Source: DATAFO01 sp046728935
GTDB taxonomy: Bacteria; Actinomycetota; Thermoleophilia; Solirubrobacterales; 70-9
Reading direction: 5' to 3'
NCBI GenBank assembly: GCA_046728935.1
Contig: JBKPFS010000033.1
Coordinates: forward strand, 1 to 47,423
DNA: 47,423 bases
Positions 31,209-38,515 of this stretch are shown here, piece by piece (position 1 is the stretch's first letter; every line of letters starts with the position of its first letter). The notes under the pieces were generated by a model. The model had not been told where the DNA came from. It saw only the letters and a list, made by a program, of their open reading frames with translations, and searched no databases. Position numbers and translations under genes: made by a program.

Positions 31209-32012
31209 CTAGTGGATCGAGGTCCCCCGCGCGCCGGCCGGTTGCAACTCGAACAGCCAGTAGTGGCGGCCGATCACCGGGGCGGAGACGTTGAAGACCT
31301 CGACGTCGCCCACCCGCCCCGCGAAGCGTCCGCAGTGGGCGTGCCCGTGCACGACCAGGTCCGGCTGGTGCTCGACCAGCGGCGCCGCAAGGCGGTCGCT
31401 GCCGAGGAAGGCCCAGATCCCCTCGCTCTCTCCCTCCAGCGTGTCCGCGATCGGCGCGTAGTGGAGCACGACCACGCGAAGCGGGCACACCGCCACCGCG
31501 CGCAGCCCGTTCTCCAGGGCCGTGACCTCCTCGCCCGTCTCCCGGTAGACGCGCCGCAGCAGCGGCTCGCCGAAGTCGGGCAGGTGGGAGCCGGGAAAGC
31601 CGCCGATGAACCCCTTCAGGCCGACGATCCCGACCTCGACGTCCCGGACCTCTCGAATCGTCCAGTCGCGGTCGAGCACCGTGATCCCGGCCCGCTCCAG
31701 AGCCGCCACGACCCCGTCGCGCTGGCCCGAGTGCCAGTCGTGGTTGCCCAGCACCGCGATCACCGGAAGGGCAAGGCGTCCGAGCGCCTCGCCCAGGACC
31801 TCGGCCTCCTCCGGGAGCCCGTAGGTGGTGAGGTCCCCCGCGAGCAGCAAGAGGTCTGCGGCGCCGTCCAGCTGCGCGAGCTCCTCGACGGTCTCGTTGG
31901 GGCCGTCGGCGCGGCAGTGGATGTCCGCGCAGGCCGCGACCCGAATCCGGGGTTGCTCCGCCACACCGGCGGAAACCTGGCCGTTTCGACGCTCGCCCGT
32001 GACACTCTCCAT
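31209..32012 (-). CDS. Calcineurin-like metallophosphoesterase
   Basis: 267-residue metallophosphoesterase. Di-metal motifs in order: 'CADIHCRADG' (DxH), 'LLLLAGDLTTYG' (GD), 'AVLGNHDWHSGQ' (GNHD), 'VVVLHYAPIADTL', 'DLVVHGHAHCGR' (GHxH). The substrate is unknown; the family spans phosphodiesterases and protein phosphatases. The first 22 residues (MESVTGERRNGQVSAGVAEQPR, about) are non-catalytic. The predicted transcript from the GTTACC/GGGTAG site upstream would begin about 6 bases before the ATG. Confidence 0.9.
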   Translation of the reverse strand: MESVTGERRNGQVSAGVAEQPRIRVAACADIHCRADGPNETVEELAQLDGAADLLLLAGDLTTYGLPEEAEVLGEALGRLALPVIAVLGNHDWHSGQRDGVVAALERAGITVLDRDWTIREVRDVEVGIVGLKGFIGGFPGSHLPDFGEPLLRRVYRETGEEVTALENGLRAVAVCPLRVVVLHYAPIADTLEGESEGIWAFLGSDRLAAPLVEHQPDLVVHGHAHCGRFAGRVGDVEVFNVSAPVIGRHYWLFELQPAGARGTSIH

Positions 32013-32024
32013 TGCGGTTCGGGC

Positions 32025-32049
32025 CTACCCGCCATCCACCCGAGGTAAC
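32025..32049 (-). promoter_or_regulatory. SigB/SigF-type promoter candidate before the phosphoesterase
   Basis: On the minus strand GTTACC (32049-32044), 13-nt spacer, GGGTAG (32030-32025). The -35 is weaker (GTTA for GTTT). Divergent from the similar site at 32074-32098. Confidence 0.45.
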
Positions 32050-32073
32050 CCCTGCCGCGCCGCTCGCGCCTGG

Positions 32074-32098
32074 GTTCAGGGCGCCCGCCGCCGGGTAG
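32074..32098 (+). promoter_or_regulatory. SigB/SigF-type promoter candidate before the nucleotidyltransferase
   Basis: GTTCAG (32074-32079), 13-nt spacer, GGGTAG (32093-32098); the start codon at 32108 would be almost at the transcript start. The -35 has C for T at position 4. Confidence 0.4.
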
Positions 32099-32107
32099 CC
32101 ATCGTGC

Positions 32108-32713
32108 GTGAGCGACGAGGAGCATCAGTTCGCGACCATCGAGGTGACGTTCAAGCGCGCGGTCGCCGCGCTCGACGGCGCGGACGTCCCGTTCCTGCTC
32201 GGCGGGGGCCTCGCCGCCTGGGCGCGCGGCGGACCCGAGACGCGCAACGACCTGGACTTCATCGTCAAGCCCGAGGACGCCGAGCGAGCGCTCGATGCGC
32301 TGGTCGGCGTCGGAATGCGCCCCGAGCGTCCCCTGGAGCCGTGGCTGCTCAAGGCGTGGGACGGCCCGGTCCTCGTCGACCTGATCCACAGCCCGACCGG
32401 CATCGAGGTGACCGACGAGGTGATCGCGCGGGGTGAGGTGCGCGACGTCGCCGCGATGCGGGTGCGGGTGATGGCGCTCGAGGACGTGATGACGTCGAAG
32501 CTGCTGGCGCTCGACGAGCACTCGCTGGACCTGGTGAGCGCGCTGCAGATAGCTCGCTCGCTGCGCGAGCAGATCGACTGGGGCGAGGTCCGCGCCCGCA
32601 GCTCGGAGTCGCCATACGCTCGCGCCTTCCTCTACCTCACCGACGAGCTCGGCGTCTCCACCGGCCGCGCCGCGCCCCGCGCCCCGACCGCCCGCGTCCG
32701 GGTGCTCGAGTAG
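32108..32713 (+). CDS. Nucleotidyltransferase-fold protein
   Basis: 201-residue protein with a nucleotidyltransferase-like core: 'VPFLLGGGLAAWARGGPETRNDLDFIV', where GG-x-A and the DLDF pair stand for the Gly and metal Asp motifs of the Pol-beta superfamily, and 'GPVLVDLIHSPTGIEV', where the third Asp could be. 'ALEDVMTSKLLALDEHSLDLVSALQIARSLREQIDWGEV' is typical of AbiEii/minimal nucleotidyltransferase relatives. No partner antitoxin-like gene is adjacent, so a toxin-antitoxin role is not supported. GTG start at 32108. Confidence 0.7.
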   Translation: MSDEEHQFATIEVTFKRAVAALDGADVPFLLGGGLAAWARGGPETRNDLDFIVKPEDAERALDALVGVGMRPERPLEPWLLKAWDGPVLVDLIHSPTGIEVTDEVIARGEVRDVAAMRVRVMALEDVMTSKLLALDEHSLDLVSALQIARSLREQIDWGEVRARSSESPYARAFLYLTDELGVSTGRAAPRAPTARVRVLE

Positions 32714-32725
32714 GAGGGGGGCGAG

Positions 32726-33040
32726 GTGGCCGAGCCCGAGCACACCGACCCGCCCGCGGACGAGGAGGTCGTCGAGCGGGAGGCCGAGGCGGCGGCCGAG
32801 GAGGCCGGGAGGATCGGCGGCAAGCGCCCGGCCGATGAGCCCGACTCGCCCGAGGCGCCCGTGCGGGAGGGAGGCGGCGGTGAGTCGGAGGGTTTCGAGG
32901 AGGCCGAGGAGCTCCTGCGCGAACGCGCCCAGCACTCCGAACCCGGCGGGGACCCGCTCGTGGACCGCGGCGCCCCAGAGCCCGAGCGGGACGACGTGGA
33001 ACACGGCGAGGCGGATCGGGTAGGGCCCGCGGACCAATGA
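32726..33040 (+). CDS. Acidic low-complexity small protein
   Basis: 104 residues of Glu/Asp/Pro/Gly-rich sequence with no hydrophobic core ('DEEVVEREAEAAAEEAGRIGGKRPADEPDSPEAP...'); probably disordered. The GTG start at 32726 follows GGAGGGGGG. The stop overlaps the next ATG by 4 bases (ATGA), so it is translationally coupled to the UdgX gene. Function unknown. Confidence 0.6.
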   Translation: MAEPEHTDPPADEEVVEREAEAAAEEAGRIGGKRPADEPDSPEAPVREGGGGESEGFEEAEELLRERAQHSEPGGDPLVDRGAPEPERDDVEHGEADRVGPADQ

Positions 33041-33654
33041 CCGAGGACGCGAGCCCCCTCGTCCCTCGGGGAGGCGGCGTCAAGGCCCTGCGGGAGGCGG
33101 CGGCGTCGTGCCAGGCGTGTCCGCTGTGGCGAAACGCGACGCAGACCGTCTTCGGGGCCGGGGCGGCGCGTGCGCCGCTGATGCTCATCGGCGAGCAGCC
33201 GGGAGATCGCGAGGATCGCGAGGGCAAGCCCTTCGTAGGCCCCGCGGGAGGGCTGCTGGATCGCGCGCTCGCCGAGGCGGGAATCGATCCGCGCCTCACG
33301 TACAAGACCAACGTCGTCAAGCACTTCAAGTGGAAGCCACGCGGGAAGCGGCGGATCCATCAGACGCCGTCGAAGCTCGAGGTCGAGGCGTGCCGGCCAT
33401 GGCTCGACGCCGAGCTCGAGCGGGTGAAGCCGGACGCCGTCGCGATCCTCGGCGCCACCGCCGCCAAGGCCCTCCTCGGCGCCGACTTCCGGGTCACCCG
33501 CAGCCGCGGCAAGCTGCTCGAGGTCGAGTTCGCCCCCGCGGCGGTGGCCACGTTCCACCCCTCGGCGGTGCTGCGCGCCGAGGAGGAGGATCGCCAGCAG
33601 GCTTTCGCCGACCTCGTCGCCGATATCGAGGTCGTCGCAGACGCGGCCCGCTGA
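33037..33654 (+). CDS. udgX: Uracil-DNA glycosylase superfamily protein UdgX
   Basis: 205-residue family-4-like uracil glycosylase of the UdgX type. UdgX excises uracil and stays covalently bound to the abasic site. The UdgX signature is present: 'GEQPGDREDREGKPFVGPAGGLLDRAL' and the insertion 'KWKPRGKRRIHQTPS', where KRRIH (104-108) carries the His that makes the covalent bond. Fe-S cysteines C25 and C28 ('SCQACPLWR') and C119 ('EACRPWL') are seen; the canonical family-4 'VKCRPP' Cys is 'VKHFKW' here. 'FHPSAVLR' is motif 2. Downstream of an acidic small protein in the same operon. Confidence 0.9.
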   Translation: MTEDASPLVPRGGGVKALREAAASCQACPLWRNATQTVFGAGAARAPLMLIGEQPGDREDREGKPFVGPAGGLLDRALAEAGIDPRLTYKTNVVKHFKWKPRGKRRIHQTPSKLEVEACRPWLDAELERVKPDAVAILGATAAKALLGADFRVTRSRGKLLEVEFAPAAVATFHPSAVLRAEEEDRQQAFADLVADIEVVADAAR

Positions 33655-33661
33655 GCGGCAC

Positions 33662-33686
33662 GTTTCCCGCCAGCTGAGCGGGGAAC
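33662..33686 (+). promoter_or_regulatory. Weak SigB/SigF-type promoter candidate before the LLM oxidoreductase
   Basis: GTTTCC (33662-33667), 13-nt spacer, GGGAAC (33681-33686). The -10 has A for T (GGGAA for GGGTA), so this is the weakest of the set. Confidence 0.25.
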
Positions 33687-33716
33687 CGGGGAGGTGAGCG
33701 AGACCGGAGGGATGCG

Positions 33717-34715
33717 ATGACCGAGAACGAGTACTGGACACAGCTCGCGATGGAGCAGTTCCGCCCGAGCGGGATCGTGCGCCAGGCCGTTGAGGCCGAG
33801 CGCGCCGGCTTCGCGGCCGTCAACGTCAGCGATCACTTCCAGCCCTGGTGGGAGCCTGGCGAGTCGGGCCACGCCTGGGTCACCGTCGGCGCGATCGCGG
33901 CGCACACCGAGCGCGTGCGCATCGGCACGGGCGTGACGGCGCCGGTTCACCGCTATCACCCGGCGATCGTCGCCCAGGCGTTCGCGACCCTCGAGGAGCT
34001 CTCGCCCGGCAGGGCCTTCATCGGGATCGGCTCCGGCGAGGCGCTCAACGAGTCGCCGATCGGCATGGACTGGCCGCCGGTCGGCGAGCAGGTGAGCCGG
34101 ATGGAGGAGGCGCTTGAGATCATCGGCCGGCTCCTCGACGGCGAGCGACTCGACTGGGACGGCGACTACTTCCGCACCAAGGGGGCCTTTCTCCACACCC
34201 GGCCTGAGCGCCGACCGGAGATCTACGTCTCGGCATTTGGGCCGCGCGCCGCCGGTGTGGCGGCGCGGCTCGGAGACGGGCTCTGGACGTTGGCGGACCC
34301 GGAGACCGCGCCGGACGTGATCGACGCCTATCGCGGGGCGCGCGAGGACGCCGGGATGGAGGTCGGCGAGATCATCGTCCAGACCGGCTTCTCCTGGGCA
34401 GAGGACGACGGCGCCGCGCTCGAGGGTTGCCGCGTGTGGAAGGGTGCCCAGCCGGCGGAGTTCTACACCGACGACTGGCACGAGCCCAGGGAGATGTACC
34501 GCAAGGGCGAGGCGGAGATCTCCGACGAGGAGTTCGCCGAGAGCTACATCATCTCCTCGGATCCCGACGTCCACGCGGAACGGATCAGGGAGATCGAGCG
34601 CCTGGGCGCAACCGTCGTCTGCCTCCAAAACGCCTCCGGCGCCGATCCGATCGGAGCCCTGCGCGTGTACGGCAAGCGCGTCTTGCCGGCCCTCCGCGGC
34701 GCAGCCGTGAGTTAG
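33717..34715 (+). CDS. F420-dependent LLM-class oxidoreductase (glucose-6-phosphate dehydrogenase-like)
   Basis: 332-residue luciferase-like TIM-barrel protein of the F420-dependent group. 'VNVSDHFQPWWEPGESGHAWVTVGAIAAHTERVRIGTGV' (flavin/F420 barrel start), 'FATLEELSPGRAFIGIGSGEALNE', 'PPVGEQVSRMEEALEIIGRLLDGE', 'IYVSAFGPRAAGVAARLGDGLW'. This matches the F420-dependent glucose-6-phosphate dehydrogenase/TIGR03557-type family. The precise substrate is not certain. The start ATG has GGAGGGATGCG before it. It overlaps the SatP-like gene on the other strand by 4 bases at the 3' ends. Confidence 0.88.
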   Translation: MTENEYWTQLAMEQFRPSGIVRQAVEAERAGFAAVNVSDHFQPWWEPGESGHAWVTVGAIAAHTERVRIGTGVTAPVHRYHPAIVAQAFATLEELSPGRAFIGIGSGEALNESPIGMDWPPVGEQVSRMEEALEIIGRLLDGERLDWDGDYFRTKGAFLHTRPERRPEIYVSAFGPRAAGVAARLGDGLWTLADPETAPDVIDAYRGAREDAGMEVGEIIVQTGFSWAEDDGAALEGCRVWKGAQPAEFYTDDWHEPREMYRKGEAEISDEEFAESYIISSDPDVHAERIREIERLGATVVCLQNASGADPIGALRVYGKRVLPALRGAAVS

Positions 34716-35410
34716 AGCTGCTCGCGGATCCCGGCCTCGGCCTCGAGCCGGTCGAGCTGGCGCTCGAGCCGCCCGCTGAGCGCCTCGCGACCGCGCCCCC
34801 GGCGGGCCAGGGGAAGCGTGGTCGACCGCCGGGCATCCTCGAGCGCCATCGCCAGCGCGGCGTATACGGCCAGGGCGCAGAGGACGAGGCCGACCACGCC
34901 GGCGACGTCCGCCCAACCCTCGCCGGCGGTGAGCTGGTAGATGCCGGTGAGCGCGAAGCGGAGCGAGGTGGTGGTGAGAACGGCTGCGGGGATCAGTTTC
35001 CCCGTGGTCGCGGCGCTCGCGGGCACCAGCATCGCAAGCGCGGCCAGCAGCAGGAAGAGGCCGAGGGCGTCGCTCGTCGAACCCGGAGCGGAGTCGAGCG
35101 TGACCAGCGCCACCGCGAGCCAGGTGCCGGCGAGGACGCCCATCCCGGTCCCGGCGACGACATCCCTTCCCAGGAAGCCGAAGATCGAGGCGAGCAGCTG
35201 GACCGGGAAGACGAAGGCGATCAGAACGAGGGCGACGGCTCTGCCGTCCTCGGGCGCTAGCCACTCGAGCTGCAGGCCGCTGACGAGCAGCGTCGCCGCC
35301 GCGAGGCCGATGAACCCGAGCGGCAGCGGGTTGCCGATCGGACGCAGGACGATGCGGGTGGCCCGCTCGACGAGCTCGGGCGAGCTCGCCCGTTGACCCG
35401 GTAGCGCCAT
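34712..35410 (-). CDS. GPR1/FUN34/YaaH (SatP)-like membrane protein
   Basis: 232-residue protein with six predicted membrane segments. The first one carries the acetate-transporter family motif NPLPLGFIGLAAATLLVSGLQ (N-P-x-P-x-G). The loops are typical for the SatP/YaaH succinate-acetate family, and a 40-residue charged C-terminal extension ('RRGRGREALSGRLERQLDRLEAEAGIREQL') is added. Transport of acetate or a similar small carboxylate is inferred. The start ATG overlaps the stop of the ferritin-like gene by one base (TGATG). Last gene of the molybdo-enzyme operon. Confidence 0.65.
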   Translation of the reverse strand: MALPGQRASSPELVERATRIVLRPIGNPLPLGFIGLAAATLLVSGLQLEWLAPEDGRAVALVLIAFVFPVQLLASIFGFLGRDVVAGTGMGVLAGTWLAVALVTLDSAPGSTSDALGLFLLLAALAMLVPASAATTGKLIPAAVLTTTSLRFALTGIYQLTAGEGWADVAGVVGLVLCALAVYAALAMALEDARRSTTLPLARRGRGREALSGRLERQLDRLEAEAGIREQL

Positions 35411-35865
35411 CAGGCCGCCACGAGCGCCTGCGGCGCCGCCTCCTTCATCCGGGAGCGCAGCCACTTCAGCTGCCGGCCGGTCTGCGCCTCGCACCGTTCG
35501 ACGACCCGCAGGAGGTCGCGGTCGCGTGCGGCCTGGGCCGCCTGGCCGACGAGCGTCCAGGCGATCTCGGCCTCGCTCGCCATCAGGAAGAGGTCGTGAA
35601 GGTCTCGCAGCAGGCCCAGTCCCCCACTGCGGGTGCCGCTGAAGAGCTCCGAGTAGAGCCGGTCGGGCTCGTCCTCGGCCTCCTCCCCGTAGCGCTCCGC
35701 GAACGGCCGCAGCGCGTCGGCGTGCGCCTCGCACTCGGCGGCGAACCGCATCGCGAGGGCGTGAACGTCGACCTCCTCGCGGTGGCCCTCCGCCACCTGG
35801 CCGAAGGCATCTGCGAGGTTCGCTTCGGCGCGATGCAGCAGGCCGAGGTAGTGGGCGAGGTTCAT
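35410..35865 (-). CDS. Small helical (ferritin-like) protein of the molybdo-enzyme operon
   Basis: 151-residue all-helical protein ('MNLAHYLGLLHRAEANLADAFGQVAEGHREEVDVHALAMRFAAECEAHADALRPFAERYGEE...') with the look of a four-helix bundle: Glu/His pairs at intervals ('EANLAD', 'EGHREEVDVH', 'AAECEAHADAL', 'EIAWTLVGQAAQAARD') may bind metal, as in DUF892/ferritin-like proteins. I cannot assign it to a family with certainty. It is coupled both ways: ATGA overlap with the molybdo-enzyme gene upstream and TGATG with the SatP-like gene downstream. Confidence 0.65.
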   Translation of the reverse strand: MNLAHYLGLLHRAEANLADAFGQVAEGHREEVDVHALAMRFAAECEAHADALRPFAERYGEEAEDEPDRLYSELFSGTRSGGLGLLRDLHDLFLMASEAEIAWTLVGQAAQAARDRDLLRVVERCEAQTGRQLKWLRSRMKEAAPQALVAA

Positions 35866-38213
35866 GCGCCGGCCTTGTGCGCCGCGACCGCCGCGACCTT
35901 GTACAGGGGCTGCTTCGAGACCGGGTCCCAGACGCTGAGGGTGAGCTCGTTGGCGGCCCGCGGTGGCCCGCCGTTCGGCCCCGCCCGCTCGCCGACGTCC
36001 CAGTAGCCGTAGTGGAAGGGAACGAAGACCGTGCCCCGCCGGATGTCCGTCAGCCGCGCCGGCACCTCGACGCTGCCGCGCGGAGAGTCAAGCCGGACGA
36101 GGTCGCCCTCGCCGATGCCGAGCTCCGAGGCGTCGTCGGGGTGGAGCTCCGCCCATGGCTCCGGAGCCGCGTCGCGAAGCTCCGGCGCGCGGCCCGTCTT
36201 GGTTCGCGTGTGGAAGTGGTAGATGGTCCGCCCGGTCGTCAGAAGCAGCGGCCGCTCGGAGTCCGGCGTCTCGGGCGGCGGCCGGTATTCCGCGGCGTGC
36301 AGGAAGGCGCGCCGGCCGGGTTGCTTGGCCCGATACTCCTCCTCGGTGGACGGAGCGCCCGTCTCGAGGTCGTGGCCGAAGGTCTCCGAGTAGTCCGGAT
36401 CCGTGTTGAAGCGCCCCTCGGCGTAGAGGCGCTCGGTGCCACCGGGGGCCTCCTGCGTGCACGGCCACTGGATCCCGCTGCCGCCGCGAAGCACCTCGTA
36501 GCTGAGCCCCGTGTAGTCGCACGGACGCCCGCGCGAGCATCGCTTCCAGGCCTCGAACGCGGACTCCGGATCCTCCCACTTGATCAGGGGCGCCCCGTCA
36601 CGGTCGCGGAAGTCCATCCGGCGCGCGTAGTCGAGGAATATCTCCAGGTCGGAGCGGGCCTCGCCCGGAGGATCGACCCCCTTCTCGGAGAGATGCACGG
36701 TGCGGTCGGCGTTGGTGAACGTTCCCAGCTTCTCCCCCCAGGCCGCCGCCGGCAGGACCACGTCCGCGAGCCTGGCCGTCTCCGTCAGGAAGATGTCCTG
36801 GACGACGACCATGAGCTCGTCGCGGGCGAGGATGTCGCGCACCCGCCCCAGGTCGGGCAGCGAGACCGCGGGGTTCGTCGCCGAGATCCACAGCAGCTCG
36901 ATCGAGCCCTGCTCGGCGTAGCGCCAGATCTGCATCGCGTGCGTCGGCGGCGCCCAGTGTGGGATCACCATCTCATCGACGTTCCATAGCTCGGCCAGCT
37001 CCCGGATGTGCTCGGGGTTGTCCCAGTTGCGCATGCCCGAGAGGTCCCCATCGGCGCCCGTCTCGCGAGTGTTCTGCGCCGTCGGCTGGCCGTTCATCTG
37101 CAGGACCCCGGCCCCGGGCCGACCGATCATGCCGCGAAGCAGGTGGATGTTGTTCACCTGGCAGGAGGCGGCCGTCGCCTGCTGTGACTGATAGAAGCCC
37201 TGAAGGACCGTCGAGACGAGCGCCTCGCAGGTGCCGAGGATCTCGGCCGCGGCGCGGACGTCGTCGGCCGCCACGCCGCAGATTTCCGCGACGCGATCTG
37301 GGTCGTACGACTCGACGGTCCGCTCGAGCTCTTCGAACCCGAGCGTGTGCCGGCGAAGGTAGCCCTCGTCGTACCAGCCGTTGGCGAGCAGCTCGTGAAT
37401 CAGCCCGTTCATCAGGGCGTGGTTGGTGCCGCTTCGCACGGGTAGGTGGACGTCCGCCTCCTCCGCCACCGGCGTGCGCCTGGGGTCCACGCAGACCATG
37501 CGGGGCGGATCGGCGCCGCGACGCCGGTCGAGCATTCGCGACCAGAGGACGTCCTGGGTCGCGGCGACGTTGTGGCCGTAGAGCGCGATCGCGTCGCAGT
37601 GGTCGATGTCCGCATAGGACGCCGGCTGCCCGTCGGTTCCGAAGCTCGCCTTGAGCGCCGCCGCCGCCGTCGCGGTGCAGAGGCGCGTGTTGCCGTCCAT
37701 GTGCGGCGTGCCGATCCCGGCCCTGCCGATCACGGCCAGCGTGTAGTACTCCTCGCAGAACAGCTGGCCGCTGGTGTAGAGGCCGATGCGACCACCGCCC
37801 CCCGGCCTCTCCAGCAGCCGTCGCGAGCGATCGATGATCAGCCCCATCGCCTCGTCCCAGTCGCTCGGGCGCAACTCCCCGCCCTCTCGGACGAGCGGCT
37901 GTTGCAGCCGGTCGGGCGAGTTGTTCGCCTGCCACCCGTGGAGGTCCTTGGGCCCGAGCCGTCCCCGGTTGACGCGATCGACCTCGCGGCCGCGGACGCC
38001 CACGATGCGGCCATCGCGCACCGCGATGTCGAGGGCATCGCCGTTCGAGTGCAGGACCGACGCCGACTGGGCCCAGCGCTCGACCTCATCCTCCGTCAGT
38101 CCGCGCTCGAGCTGGAGATCGACGCGCGGCGGCCAGTCCTCACCACGTCCGTAGGGCGTCCTCTCCCCCCAGGGCTCCGCGATCCGGTCTGTGATCGCCG
38201 GCGCGGTACTCAT
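35862..38213 (-). CDS. Molybdopterin oxidoreductase without N-terminal [4Fe-4S] cysteines
   Basis: 783-residue protein of the DMSO-reductase/nitrate-reductase superfamily. The Mo-bis-MGD domains are complete: 'EEYYTLAVIGRAGIGTPHMDGNTRLCTATAAAALK' (C179 at the Mo-ligand position), 'LYGHNVAATQDVLW', 'GMIGRPGAGVLQMNGQPTAQNTRETGADGD', 'QDIFLTETARLADVVLPAAAWGEKLGTFTNADRTVHLSEK' and 'TTGRTIYHFHTRTKTGRAPEL'. The N-terminal domain that normally binds a [4Fe-4S] cluster is kept as a fold, but no Cys occurs before residue 153; 'NRGRLCPKGL' reads 'NRGRLGPKDL' (G87). The electron route must therefore differ. The divergent FAD-Rieske protein is a possible partner. Substrate unknown. Confidence 0.88.
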   Translation of the reverse strand: MSTAPAITDRIAEPWGERTPYGRGEDWPPRVDLQLERGLTEDEVERWAQSASVLHSNGDALDIAVRDGRIVGVRGREVDRVNRGRLGPKDLHGWQANNSPDRLQQPLVREGGELRPSDWDEAMGLIIDRSRRLLERPGGGGRIGLYTSGQLFCEEYYTLAVIGRAGIGTPHMDGNTRLCTATAAAALKASFGTDGQPASYADIDHCDAIALYGHNVAATQDVLWSRMLDRRRGADPPRMVCVDPRRTPVAEEADVHLPVRSGTNHALMNGLIHELLANGWYDEGYLRRHTLGFEELERTVESYDPDRVAEICGVAADDVRAAAEILGTCEALVSTVLQGFYQSQQATAASCQVNNIHLLRGMIGRPGAGVLQMNGQPTAQNTRETGADGDLSGMRNWDNPEHIRELAELWNVDEMVIPHWAPPTHAMQIWRYAEQGSIELLWISATNPAVSLPDLGRVRDILARDELMVVVQDIFLTETARLADVVLPAAAWGEKLGTFTNADRTVHLSEKGVDPPGEARSDLEIFLDYARRMDFRDRDGAPLIKWEDPESAFEAWKRCSRGRPCDYTGLSYEVLRGGSGIQWPCTQEAPGGTERLYAEGRFNTDPDYSETFGHDLETGAPSTEEEYRAKQPGRRAFLHAAEYRPPPETPDSERPLLLTTGRTIYHFHTRTKTGRAPELRDAAPEPWAELHPDDASELGIGEGDLVRLDSPRGSVEVPARLTDIRRGTVFVPFHYGYWDVGERAGPNGGPPRAANELTLSVWDPVSKQPLYKVAAVAAHKAGA

Positions 38214-38410
38214 CCGCTCCGTCGATCGCGCTTCTGCTGCCGATGTCGGAGCGCCACCTCGTCGGTGGCCGGATTACCGCGCGGCCCGGGGGCGTCCCTG
38301 GACTCGGGCTCGGCACGATCCTCGCCGGGGTCGTGCTCCGGGTCCGAGCGCGATGGCGGCTTCACCGCGGGTTCGTCCCTGGGTCGGTCGCTCGTCGGCT
38401 CGCTGGCCAT
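38210..38410 (-). CDS. 66-residue hydrophilic leader protein of the molybdo-enzyme operon
   Basis: Short frame MASEPTSDRPRDEPAVKP... ending ...RHRQQKRDRRSG: disordered, with Arg/Asp/Pro/Glu-rich composition. The ATG at 38408-38410 is 3 bases after the expected transcript start of the GTTTCC/GGGTAA promoter (leaderless). The TGA overlaps the molybdo-enzyme ATG by 4 bases (ATGA), as in coupled operons. Both points favour a real gene, but the composition gives no function. Confidence 0.5.
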   Translation of the reverse strand: MASEPTSDRPRDEPAVKPPSRSDPEHDPGEDRAEPESRDAPGPRGNPATDEVALRHRQQKRDRRSG

Positions 38411-38419
38411 GACGGGCGG

Positions 38420-38445
38420 TTACCCGGCGCGAGGCGGCAGGAAAC
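38420..38445 (-). promoter_or_regulatory. SigB/SigF-type promoter candidate of the molybdo-enzyme operon
   Basis: On the minus strand GTTTCC (38445-38440), 14-nt spacer, GGGTAA (38425-38420). Predicted start about 3 bases before the ATG of the 66-residue protein. Confidence 0.6.
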
Positions 38446-38461
38446 GGCGCGCCGACGCATC

Positions 38462-38486
38462 GTTTGCGGCCTGCGGGCGGGGGTAT
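38462..38486 (+). promoter_or_regulatory. SigB/SigF-type promoter candidate of the FAD-Rieske gene
   Basis: GTTTGC (38462-38467), 13-nt spacer, GGGTAT (38481-38486), close to the consensus -10 of SigB/SigF promoters. It faces away from the site at 38420-38445, giving a divergent pair with the -35 elements 16 bases apart. Confidence 0.65.
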
Positions 38487-38515
38487 GCCAACCGGAGGTG
38501 AAGAGACGAGACGCC

